Source: Bipolaris cookei (lineage: Eukaryota; Ascomycota; Dothideomycetes; Pleosporales; Pleosporaceae). Taken from it: 64,000 nucleotides of DNA. Positions within the stretch are counted from its first letter, which is position 1; every line of letters starts with the position of its first letter. The DNA is taken from positions 416,948-480,947 of the forward strand of contig NRSV01000013.1 of NCBI GenBank assembly GCA_002286855.1, in the 5' to 3' direction. Position numbers and translations under genes: made by a program. Below the pieces are notes generated by a model. It saw nothing but the letters and a program-made list of their open reading frames with translations. It did not search any database and was not told the origin of the DNA. Below are positions 22,087 to 31,967 of this stretch, one piece after another.

Positions 22087-23697
22087 TCAACCGTCCACAA
22101 TACTCTTCTTAAACTTTTCTTCTGACTCCTTCGGCATCGACGCAGTAACCCAGTACCCCCCCTTCGCATCCCTACCCACCAAATTCGTCATGTGTGCCAA
22201 AGATACCCAGTCGCTCTGGCGCCTAAATATCCCATTGGTATGGTAATACGTCGGTCTGCCCCTCGTTCCGCTTTCATTGCTCGACGAGCTCTCACCATGC
22301 ACAAGAGCAGCCGAAAAGTCTGTTTCGAAAAATTTCGCTTTGTTCCAGTTGCTCATGATAATTATCTTGGGAATCATCATCGTGCCAGGCGGCAGCACAT
22401 GGTCGTACCGACCGAGGCGCTGGTTGCGATGCACTGCTTCGAGCGCTTCGCGGTTGCCCTGGTCGATGATGTCTTTGCGGAGTTTGGCGGCTATGTGGCC
22501 GAGAGGGAGGCCGAGAAAGTTTTTCAGAGTAAAATGGGTGAAAAGACCGGCAGTAGCATTTCCGACGTATGCTGTGTTTTTTGGTATCAGAACTTTGTAT
22601 TTTTCGGTGGTTTCGCTTAATACATTTCGCATTTCGAGGATATTGAGAATCAAGATCTGACGGGTGGGAGGGTGTTGTGGGAGTTCAAGGTCAGAGGATA
22701 CAAGGTGCCGGATTAGCCATGCGGTGATGATGTCGCCGTCGGAGAGGAACGGTGTGGTTTTGGGAGGAGCAGAGTTGTTGTAGGTTATTTGTGAAGAGTC
22801 GAGTGAGGCGAGGTCGCTCATTGCTTCTTTGCGTATTCGGGCCATGGAGGACGGTGGTATGTAGATTTTGCGGTCGCATTGTGCCTTGGGGGTCTGGAAT
22901 ATGCGCCAGTGAAGGATATCAAGGATGAGCTTGAAGCTCGGTAACCTCGGTAACCTCGATATCCAGTCCTTGAGACTTGATACTACCGTCCAGACCGAAT
23001 GCTGTTTCTTTTCGTCTTCATCATTTGAAAGCGTACCAAGCTCCTCTAAATAGTCAACATCGTAGTCCCAGAGTTCTGGCACGTCCTCTTCCCTACCTTC
23101 TAGGACCGCGATCCATGCATGCAGCAGCGCACTGAGTCCCAAGGCATCCATTAATGTATGCAGCCACGTAACCGTGACCAATGTTGCATTTTGAAAATTG
23201 GTTATATCCAACCCTAACTGTGCCTTGTCGCTGTGAGTCCAATATTCAAGCACTTTTGGACCGCCCTGCGACGGCGTAAGCTCACTCGTTACAGGTAGGG
23301 TTTCAAATGATTGTATACGATCATTGTCTTCGACAACGGGGAATCTGCGCCAGACGGCATGTTCCTGCAGTCTCATATCATACGTCTTTTGAGTATAATC
23401 AATTGGTGGGCGATCCTTTGTATACTGGGCTGGAATATGATTTTCAAGTCGTCCAGTTTTGTTGTTCAAGCGTATTCGTGCTCCCACTCTTTTCCAACGG
23501 GGCTTCTCGAGCAATTTCCAAAGTGCATCAGCGAGCTTTTGGGCATCGAGAACATCGTCGAAGTGCATAGTGAGCTCTACCGCGATGTTTCTGTGTTCAC
23601 TTCTATCATCCCGGCTATTCAGCGGTATGACTGTATCTGTTGGTATGCGCTTTGGAGCGGGCCGTTGTCCAAAGGCGTAGTTGAGAAAGAATGACAT
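22087..23697 (-). CDS. BAHD-type acyltransferase (transferase family PF02458-like)
   Basis: One exon of 536 residues from ATG 23697. The catalytic HxxxD motif is HTLMD (about residues 180-184), preceded by the usual beta strand (TLVTVTW). The second family landmark, DFGWG in plants, appears as a relaxed form, SNWNKAKFFETDFSAALVHG, common in fungal members. These enzymes transfer an acyl group from CoA to an alcohol or amine, often in secondary metabolism. No partner genes of a metabolite cluster are adjacent, so the substrate is unknown. The frame is intact. Confidence 0.8.
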   Translation of the reverse strand: MSFFLNYAFGQRPAPKRIPTDTVIPLNSRDDRSEHRNIAVELTMHFDDVLDAQKLADALWKLLEKPRWKRVGARIRLNNKTGRLENHIPAQYTKDRPPIDYTQKTYDMRLQEHAVWRRFPVVEDNDRIQSFETLPVTSELTPSQGGPKVLEYWTHSDKAQLGLDITNFQNATLVTVTWLHTLMDALGLSALLHAWIAVLEGREEDVPELWDYDVDYLEELGTLSNDEDEKKQHSVWTVVSSLKDWISRLPRLPSFKLILDILHWRIFQTPKAQCDRKIYIPPSSMARIRKEAMSDLASLDSSQITYNNSAPPKTTPFLSDGDIITAWLIRHLVSSDLELPQHPPTRQILILNILEMRNVLSETTEKYKVLIPKNTAYVGNATAGLFTHFTLKNFLGLPLGHIAAKLRKDIIDQGNREALEAVHRNQRLGRYDHVLPPGTMMIPKIIIMSNWNKAKFFETDFSAALVHGESSSSNESGTRGRPTYYHTNGIFRRQSDWVSLAHMTNLVGRDAKGGYWVTASMPKESEEKFKKSIVDG

Positions 23698-24360
23698 GGT
23701 AAGACTTCCAGAAACTCCAGAGAAGATGGGAATGATACTCGCGCGTGGTCGAAAAATCTCATGTATTCAAAGCTATGTGTTGTTAGGCCTTGTTGTCTAA
23801 TTCTTGTCCTGACTACGTTCTTTCACAAGAGGAACTGAACGGAAGCTAGAAGAGATAACGAATATCGTACAAAGGGAGCATTTAATATCCTGTTGTTCAA
23901 ACTTTATGCATGAATCGCATCTCTGCTTACGTGCGGCATACATATATTCATGGTTAGGCTTTCCGGTTGCTTCCGGGGCGTCTGAGACCCATCTAGTCGT
24001 CTCCGAAACCCTTGTTTTGAGTCACCATAGGAATAGTTATGAAACTCAATTGGTAAAAACTCACTCGTAATTCTAATTCTGAAAGAGATGAGAATTTACC
24101 TGTGGTTGGTCTTTCTCATACTTCCGATGCTCATCTATCTTATTTATCTAGCGTCGGTGCGGCATCTGGGGAAGTTTAGTCTGTGCTACGGCGCAATGAC
24201 GGAACCAAGAAAGCAGCAACAACAGACAGGTGATCAAAATTCACAATAATGGATCTGATGGAGCTGCTGAGTAGCCGGGCTTAGTACAATATATCCGCCA
24301 AGGTGGTTTGCTTTATCAGGGGTTTACGTGCCAGTGCCATACCAACCTGTGTTTTAATGC
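23698..24360. other. intergenic; acyltransferase promoter side
   Basis: AT-rich sequence without a recognisable gene. It lies between the acyltransferase start codon and the left end of the Harbinger-type element. Confidence 0.45.
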
Positions 24361-24835
24361 TAAGGGCCTGTTCGGTTGAGCTCTAGTTTTAGCTCAGGTC
24401 AGTTTGGCTAAACCCAAAGGAGTAATTGGGGTCGTCTCCAACTGGAACTGGGCATGGTGTTCGGTGGAATTTCAGCTCAGCTCAGTTCAGTTTGCACAAC
24501 TGGAAGTTTAGTTTGTTAGCGCTAACGCGAAGGATTAAAACCATGCTTAGTCTTAGATCAACCCTGTCACTTATCTGAAGTAGATGCCAAGTTCTCCAGC
24601 TGGTAACTGGAGCTTGAGAGCAACAGTTCCAGTTGCCAACTGGGCGCACGTGCCACTACAACCCATGGACGCTGTAACAACCAATATCTTGATAGCTGCT
24701 GTAGTTGGTATTGTACTTGAAGCTCTCATCGAGTTTTATAGACCTCAACACCAGCAGAACTCCGGGATACGAGCTCGCGACGCTGATCATGACAGCGGTA
24801 AGTAGTGGCTGGCTGAGGTTCTTACTGATACTGAG

Positions 24836-26090
24836 TAGCTGCTTGTCAAGACGCGTCTCCGCCCGGCAGTATTCAAAGCCCTTGCGGTGTGCCTAAGGGC
24901 TCACGGCTGTACTGATAGTCGGCACGCCTTTGTGGAGGAGAAGCTCCTGATCTTATATATCTGCGGCAATGGATCGTCGTTTCGAAATGTTAAATATCGT
25001 TGTGGGCGCTCGCTTGACACAATATCTCAGTTAGATCAATACTCTCTTTGTCCACCAGCGATTTTACTTACTAGAAACTAGATATTTCCATCAAGTACTA
25101 GATGTACTAGTCGGCAGCCTGTACAGCGAGGTGGTGAGGTCTCCATCAACGTTAACACCACACCAAATCGAATTCAGTAAAAAGCGCGCACCTTTTAGAA
25201 ACTGCATAGGCACACTTGATGGATCACATCTTAAGCTACATGTACCACTTAGTAGGCGCGCTTCCGCAGTCGTAAGGGAGAGCTTACTCAAAACGTATTG
25301 GCTGTTGTAGACTTCGATATGAGCTTCACCTACGTGCTGGCAGGCTGGGAGGGCTCAGCTCATGATGGTAGAGTCTATCACGACGCAGTTGCTACAGGCT
25401 TTGGCTCACCTGTGGAGCTTAAATACTACCTCGTAGATGCTGGGTATGCTAACGGAGGGATACTTCTCTTATCCTACGAGGCGTACGCTACCACTTGCGA
25501 GAGATCGGAGCTGCTGGCCGCACGCCATAGAAAAAGCAAGAGCTATTCAATTATCGCCACTCAAGCCTGCGGAACGTGGTGGAGCGTACCTTTGGTGTAT
25601 TCAAACGAAGGTGGCGAGTATTTAATTCTCGCAGACTATGCAAGGATATATCGACATGAATTACACCCGATGTTATGCCAGGACATATCGGCATGAATTA
25701 CGGCCAACACTATGCCAGGATATATCGGCACGGACTACAGCCGATGTATGTCGATATTCTACATGTAACAAGCCCCTGCAATGGTCGTGTACAAAAGACA
25801 GTTGTAGAGAGCACAACATCAAAGAAGGAAGAAGATCATACATACAAGACACACAATACACACATCAATTCACCGCACGTACGCGTGCGATATTAATCTT
25901 TCACACGAGTTCTTAATTGAGAAACAGGTGGAGTTGGTGTATGGGCTCGTTGCTGTTCACAAATTCATTAACAAGCACTACTTAGTGGGTGACGATGTGG
26001 GTATACCCGGGCAGGAGATGCTGGAGGAGGAGGTGACTGGGGAGGCGGAGGAGCAAGAACTTGGTGGTTTTGACGCACAGATGAGCTGAC
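24836..26090 (+). pseudogene. Harbinger DDE nuclease, split and frameshifted
   Basis: The fragments read in family order: RCGRSLDTIS (HTH region), CIGTLDGSHLKL (first Asp), VLAVVDFDMSFTYVLAGWEG (second), GSAHDGRVYHDA, YYLVDAGYANG (third), then in another frame NYRHSSLRNVVERTFGVFKR up to RRWRVFN. The next residues of the protein, LSHEFLIEKQVELVYGLVAV, resume after the inserted MITE. Splicing the MITE out restores RVFN-LSHEF exactly, which marks the insertion point. Earlier stops and a frame change near 25290 show the gene was dead, or died too, by point mutation. Confidence 0.75.
25629..25890 (+). mobile_element. MITE-like element with 37-bp hairpin repeats (copy 2)
   Basis: Same family as 18269-18577: begins TCGCAGACTATGC, has three 37-bp repeats (ATGCmAGGA..ATCGrCA..), the CTACATGTAACAAGCCCCTG middle, and one GCACGTACGCGTGC block, ending GTGCGA. 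It is about 47 bp shorter than copy 1 because it has one terminal palindromic block instead of two. The flanks (TATTTAAT / TATTAAT) suggest a degenerate 7-8 bp target duplication; they lie within the Harbinger nuclease. Confidence 0.7.
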
Positions 26091-26247
26091 AGAGAGAGGA
26101 GATTTCAGAAGAACTCTGTCAGAACTATTGCGAGTATCACGAGGCGCATATGAGAGCGTAGATATAATAAAATTATGGTGTTAAGTGTGGTTGTAGCAAG
26201 GAGGATCCTACAGCCCAAAAGTGATGATATTGGCTCGTGCGCCACTA

Positions 26248-28362
26248 CAGTAGAGGTTCGCGTAACGCCCGGGTTCGCGCAACGCCCCACCCACAACACA
26301 ACAGCTTCATGAGTATTGCAGCTGTAACGCCTCAACAAATCGTGATATAATTGCGCAAAAGTAGATTTATACTATATAATAGCCTGCGAAGACTTTGCGC
26401 TAGTCTAAATATTTTTTTGGGCGGCGGATTGTACGCGTTCTGGTGGTTTTGGGTGGAACTGGCTGTGCAACTACCCGGGCTCCCACAGAAGCTGTACCAC
26501 CCACAACACGTTTCTGACGCTTTGCAGCTGGCTTGTGAGCTGTTGAAGCCTTGCGCTTACCCTTTTGGGATAATTTTATAAGCTTTTTGGTGTTGTTGAT
26601 GAGCTGCTGGTGTTGTTTCTTGGCCTGCTTTGCAGCGTCATCTTTTCTCTTCTCCTCCGCCCGTTTCTCCCGCTCTACACGCCTCACAGCTTTGAGTTGA
26701 AGATCACAATCGCGAGCTGCCTTCTTGATCTCGGCTTGCTTGGCTTTTTGAAGCTTTTCAAGCTCGGCTTGTTGTTGTGAAGCCCGACGATCGCGAGCTC
26801 GTTGTACACTCCTGGGCGACCACAATTTGGCTCCCCCATGATAAACCTCGTCCTCATCAAGCTGGAGGGTGTAGCTCTGCTTTGGTCGCCTCTCCTTGAT
26901 GGCCAGGGACCGCTTGAGGCCCCGGATTTCACCGTGGAGGAGTTGATTTTGAGCTGCAATGTGGTGTAAACTTCGTTGAAGCTTCTTGACGTCTTTACTG
27001 CTCTGATCCTTCACCTCACGGCGTACAATTGACTTGAGCTTGAGCCAATCCTCACCGGAGAGGACTGACTGACTGCTGTCAGAATCTGAAGCCTCCTTGG
27101 CAAACTTCTTGAGTACAGCGTCTGGGTTGGGTGGGTATATACCCGTGGCTTCAAAAGACCTCTTGATGAGTGGAGGTTTGAATACGCTGTTCNCGCTGTT
27201 CCAGGAGCTCCAGAAGAGCGGGAAGAAGTCTCCTTTGGTCAAATTGAGTAACCCCTGACTGTCCTGGAGGTATCCGGACAGCTCATTTGAGTAAGCTTGT
27301 GCAAGGGGTTTGAACATCACCACATCAAGTGGCTGAAGCGTATGGGTAGCATGAGGCGGAAATACAAACAACAGGATCTTGTGTTCGTGGCAAAACTCAA
27401 TAAACTCCATGGTTACATGGGATCCGTGGCCGTCAAGGAGTAGTAATCGATACCCAGTCAAAGCGTGTCGTCTAGTCTCCCGTTCGAACACCCCTTTGAG
27501 CCAAGCTAACCCAATATCGTTGTTGCTCCAGCCGGAGGGAGATGAGGTTACAAAGACTGAGTGCTCCCCTGCTTGTATAGCTTCAACCCAGCTTGATTGA
27601 ACAGCTCCGTTGGCTCCCTGGAAGATGAGTGTAGGACTTAGAGGTTTGCCATCCGAACAAATACAAGCCACCACTGTTATCCACTCGCTGTTGCCGTCTT
27701 CAAGTACTTGCCTTTTCCCCTTTTGCTCCCAAAGCGTCTTATTGAATATACGCTTTGTTCCCCCAACCCGGCCGAGTTGAAACCCCTCCGAGTTGAAACC
27801 CCTTTTCGTCCATATTGAATATATGGAGCGGCTGTATATCGTACTCCTCCATCTTTTCAAGGAGAAGCTTGAAATACAAGTTTTATTTGGCTCCGGAATC
27901 AGCTTTAGTCCGTTCCTTGGTCATGCCTTTGGTGTAGCGTGAGATGAGATACTTGGGATGGCGGTGGATAAACCGGGTAACCCAGCTTCTGGAGACCGGT
28001 TTGCCAGCCAGCTGGCTGGCAAACTGTTGTATCATTACTCTTGAAGGAGGCAAACTTCGCTCATGAAGCGTTTTGATATATTGTACAAGCTCAGCTTCGT
28101 GTTCTGGGTGGAGTACTTGGTGCGCAGCGTTGCGGGTTGTTGAAAGCCCTTGGTGCCTTCGAGCCAGCGTGCTACGCTCAACACCGTACTTGGCAGCAAC
28201 TTTGCCGTACGAGAAATCATCTCCTGGTTCGCGCGATTCGATTTCTTCAATTGCTTTTTGAATCGGATCCATATTGGTGGAGTTGTGTGGTGTTGAAGTT
28301 TTGTTGTTGTTGGGGTGAGGTGGGGCGTTGCGCGAACCCGGGCGTTACGCGAACCTCTACTG
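26248..28362 (-). mobile_element. pogo-like element D
   Basis: The ends begin CAGTAGAGGTTCGCG and match over about 45 bp at both sides (left from 26248; right, reversed, to 28362), flanked by TA at 26246-26247 and 28363-28364. The terminal repeat consists of GGTTCGCGTAACGCCCG and a second 17-bp unit GGTTCGCGCAACGCCCC. Length 2115 bp. Confidence 0.9.
26400..28272 (-). pseudogene. pogo-like transposase of element D, nearly full length
   Basis: ATG 28272 (MDPIQKAIEEIESREPGDDF) starts an N-terminal psq HTH (KVAAKYGVERSTLARRHQG), a CENP-B-type HTH (SRSWVTRFIHRHPKYLISR), then NMDEKGF, LLLDGHGSHVTMEF, FPPHATHTLQPLDV and a long Lys/Arg coiled tail ending RRPKKYLD at 26400. Three defects: TAA after GAK at 27883; a 16-bp tandem duplication (27772-27787 and 27788-27803) that shifts the frame just after the first catalytic Asp; and a 9-bp duplication around an unknown base N at 27193. 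The last two may be assembly faults. Catalytic residues are all present. Confidence 0.8.
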
Positions 28363-28684
28363 TAGTGTATACTGACGGCCACGGTACAGGCCTACAGTGG
28401 CAGCTAGCCATACAAAATACCCTAAATCTCCCACACAAAATAACGTATACGACGGTCTGAATATTAGCAGGGCTTTGCCGCGCCTACGTAGCTCCAATGC
28501 CGCCAAGAAATCTAGTGGCTGCTCACCACCGTGCTGCTCACTACCATACTACTACTCATACTATCCAACTCCACCATAAACTCTTCCTCTGTTATGCAGC
28601 CACCACTTACTACCTCGCTTTGTACGCTCCTCAGCATCCGCAGAACCCAGCGTCGCCTCATTTCTGGAGTATATACAGAGAAAG

Positions 28685-30124
28685 TACGCGGAGGAGTTTA
28701 ACTTTATCGCAAGCGAGCGGCGGCTGCGGTGCTGCTGCTGCCATATACTCAACCTAAGCGCTCAATTAGTAATTTGGGGCAAAGACCGTAGTACGTACGA
28801 TAATGACGCCGCTCACCTTGAGGAAGAGAAGAAGTACATAGATGAGTAGCGCAAACACAGTCTTATGAGCGTCCTCTTTGACGTGATTGCGTCTATCTGC
28901 ACGCCTCAAACTCGACAACTACCAGATCGCCTACAGCGCGAGGAGGCAGAGTCTCTAGGTGTTATACCTTACATCCGGCAGCTTCTTAAGCCTGTCAAGA
29001 CGCGTTGGAATAGCTATTTTGGCACGTTTGTGGGCGCAGCTGAGCTACATGGCCCTATCGATAGTTATATTGAGTGTAAACTTGAGGAGCATAGTGCTGC
29101 AACAGCACCCCCACGATACTGGAAGAATCGCGAGCAGCTCCCTGCTGCGCAGCCACGACTATACATACGGGAAGGCGGTCTAAGCGGTAAAGACCGGGCG
29201 ACAATAACAGAGTACATTCGACTCCTTGAACCATTTGCCGAAGCTACACGGCTACTTGGAGGTCATGGCCGTTACGGCCGCCACGGCGCTATTTGGGAAG
29301 TTTTAGTAACCTTTGAATGGCTTCTTGACCAGCTTGAGGCTCTCAAAGACGGTCTTAAGGATGTGAATTACGAAGATCCTAACGCACCTGAAGATCATCT
29401 TGTTACGAACTTTAACCTTGCGCACTGTAAGCTTGCTGAGTACTACGCAAAATTTGACGACGCGGCCGTCTACTACACTGCTACGATACTACACCCGCAC
29501 TACAAGCACCACCTCTCAGCGCTCTGGAAGGTACCCGACACCCATGTTACTGCCCGTGACGGTGTTCACTATCGCGACGGCTGGCTTGACAATAATCACC
29601 GAGCATTCCTGCGCACGTGGCAGGGGCGAGAGGATGCTGCAGCTATTCCAGCTCAGACAGTGACGCCGCCGCGTAAGAAGTCCCGGCTAGGATTGTCAAC
29701 ATCGCGATCAGCTTTTCTGCAGTCGTCTATCGAGCAAAGTATGCGGCAGGTAGAGGCAAGCCTTGCGGAGGATGAGTACGAGATTTGGAAGCGGCAGCCA
29801 GCGTTAGCTGAAGAGGGCTGGCTGTCTCTTAATCCGCTTCTATACTGGGAGTCAGTTGCTGGGCAATTCCCTATACTCTCAAGGTTTGCTATCGACGTTC
29901 TAACAATACCAGCGGCAGCGGCAGACTGTGAGCTGACTTTCAGCGAGCTTGGCGACATATTAGGTACACGGGGACTCCATATGAAGCCAGAGCTTATTTC
30001 AGCTTTGCAGAGTTTAAAGAGCTGGAAAAGGCTTGGTATACAACCAACGACTACATCGGCTCTAGGGTTAGCGCGGACACTATCGGAAGAAGAAATCTCA
30101 AAAATACAGGAGCGATTATCTTAG
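28685..30124 (+). pseudogene. hAT transposase, N-terminus missing
   Basis: From about 28685 the frame reads EFNFIASERRLRC and CHILNLSAQLVIWGKD, the typical RNase-H-like middle of fungal hAT transposases, with one in-frame TAG at 28847-28849. It then stays open for 419 codons: KPVKTRWNSYFGTF, the all-alpha insertion, YYTATILHPHYK, and the C-terminal hATC dimerisation domain (AAAADCELTFSELGDILGTR..LISALQSLKSW). The BED zinc finger and the first catalytic Asp region are not found upstream, so this is a 5'-deleted copy. Inverted repeats rich in CAGTTCAGTCAG follow at 30150-30230. Confidence 0.8.
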
Positions 30125-30181
30125 TTTGACATCAGGTAACTCAGTTCAGTCAGTTCAGTCAGCCCGCAGGCGGTGACGACG

Positions 30182-30228
30182 TCAGTTCAGTCAGTCCGGA
30201 GCTCTCTGGACTGACTGAATTGACTGAT
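30182..30228. repeat. imperfect inverted repeat downstream of hAT relic
   Basis: TCAGTTCAGTCAGTCCGGA and a downstream arm beginning GGACTGACTGAA form a stem with about an 8-nt loop (GAGCTCTC region). More CAGTTCAGTCAG units lie at 30140-30165. Probably subterminal repeats of the hAT element. Confidence 0.55.
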
Positions 30229-30249
30229 AGCAACTCTGGTATAGTCCAG

Positions 30250-31066
30250 TGCTGCGGGAACTGGTACAACAGCAGTTGAATATCCTGCAAGATGAGGGGC
30301 TGAAAATACTTGTCACGTCACGATTACCCAGACATGAACCAGCAATGACCATATGGTGCGATTATCACCCGCAAGACTCACCTCTCAAGGTTTTTTTTAG
30401 CGCTGCTCTAAATGACAGAAAAAGGATGTTTGCATTACTTGCAAGAAGACACTCCTTGTCAGCAGTGGTAAGTACGGTCCGGCCTAGAAAATACCCAGAT
30501 GAAATACGAGCCATGACAATAACACTATCTAATTCCATAATCAGCGATTTGGCAGGCACTTGAAATGCCCCAAAGTAACACACTCTGACGCTCGATGGCA
30601 TGTCAGACGATGCCATGGCAGAATACCTAGCATGGCGATCTAGGATTCATGACCTTGGAGGATCCATCAGAACCTCGTCATCGTCGTTCGGGCTCGCCTT
30701 TAAAAATACTGTGCACGATAAAAAAGGTCATGATTGGATACAAAACATCGCACGTTATGTCGACGGAAGCATTCTGCAAGCAAAGCTTGGCGTTGACAGA
30801 ATTCACAGTCTGCCTTCCCCGAGGCCCTCGATCTCATGCCAAAACGTATATCGAGAAATGTCCAAGCTCATTTCAACACCACGATCAAAATGATCAAGCA
30901 GCAATCGGCTGACAGCTGTTCGGTAGCTCTCAAGACTATTGCAGCAGTGGGTCGGAAAGGAGATGCGGTTCGAAGTTTGCCCTTATCCCGCCTTGCTAAC
31001 CTACTGCGAGAGCGAACTCGCAATCCACCATTGCAGCGTGTCACCACCTTTTCTGGTTATTTGTGA
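30250..31066 (+). pseudogene. NACHT/NLR-type protein relic
   Basis: LRELVQQQLNILQDEGLKILVTSRLPRHEP reads like the sensor/Walker-B-side segment of fungal NACHT ATPases (the ..LLVTSR.. strand). A later frame gives DWIQNIARYVDGSILQAKLGVDRIHSL and, after a frame change, LPLSRLANLLRERTRN, which match the helical part that follows the NACHT in such proteins. The P-loop is not present upstream and several stops separate the pieces. A decayed fragment, with family call by pattern only. Confidence 0.45.
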
Positions 31067-31309
31067 ACGATGAATACAACAAGGACTTGATTTGGGCGTA
31101 TGCACAATTGCGGATGTCCAAAGCCCCTAAGTCGCATACGTTTGAGTCACCGTTACCTCGGCAGTTGTCAGCTTTTCAATCATCAATACCAAGCTCTAGG
31201 GGCGAGTCATCACATTCTGTCAAGGGGCTGGGATTGGTCTTTTCTGCATCGCCAATAATTTCACCGCCGGAAGAGACGGGTCTGGACTACTAGTAGACAA
31301 GGTAGAGTT

Positions 31310-31967
31310 GTTCAAATTTTTGTAAAGTAGACGTCATTGCGAGCTACGGCAGATACAAAATGCCTTAAGGTGCAAAGAGGCTTGCTTGAGCATACAAAAC
31401 ACATGTTTAATTGTCATATGACGATTTGCAAAACAATACTTCTATGTCAGAAGTCAATAGCGCGATTTATAGCCCTAACGTGCCTCGGAGTTCTCTTCAC
31501 ATGATTTTTACGGAACTATAATGCGCTGGCGCAATCTCAATTGAGTTGCGGAGACTTCGGACGGCAGTAGTGCAGTAGACATTCTAGCCCAGCGTACGAA
31601 TAGTTTGACACGTATGTTGGCAACGTCGAGCTATTTCATTCTACATAGGGGCGCATGTAAGAAGTGACATGCATCTCAATCCTTGAGCCGGAAGAGTTAG
31701 CTGGAACGGTCCGTAATCTTTGTACTAAAGGCATCCAGGTGCTGTAGAGAAGTACACCTTTGGACATGTACGATTGTCATTGTGAAACCGCCATGTCGCC
31801 TCCAGTTTACTATATGTGCTTATATTCTATCACTTTCACAGCATCTCTCTGTTTTTTTGCCTGTCTAGAAATCTAGCTAATTTTCATGGCATGGCTTAGA
31901 GATAACATAGTCAGACCCAGTTCATGGCAGCAAATCAGGTGACAGTTGTGACATGTAATTCTCTATC
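31310..31967. other. no gene recognised
   Basis: AT-rich, many stops in all frames. It lies between the NACHT relic and the 3' end of the HET relic. Confidence 0.45.

Larger units (their letters stand above)
24364..26170 (+). mobile_element. PIF/Harbinger-type element, right end missing
   Basis: The left end GGGCCTGTTCGGTTGAGC follows TAA (24361-24363), a typical Harbinger target. Subterminal sequence is rich in repeats of the AGCTCAG/CAGTTCAG type. A DDE_4-type nuclease relic follows and is itself split by a MITE (25629-25890). No mirrored GGGCCTG end is visible before the pogo-like element at 26248, so the right boundary is approximate and the copy truncated. Confidence 0.65.

Noticed and set aside
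25298..25696. 132-codon ORF ending in MITE sequence
   Set aside because: Its first part is the Harbinger nuclease, the rest is read-through into the inserted MITE; not a gene of its own.
31063..31293. 76-codon ORF after the NACHT relic
   Set aside because: No motif and overlaps the end of the relic; insufficient support.
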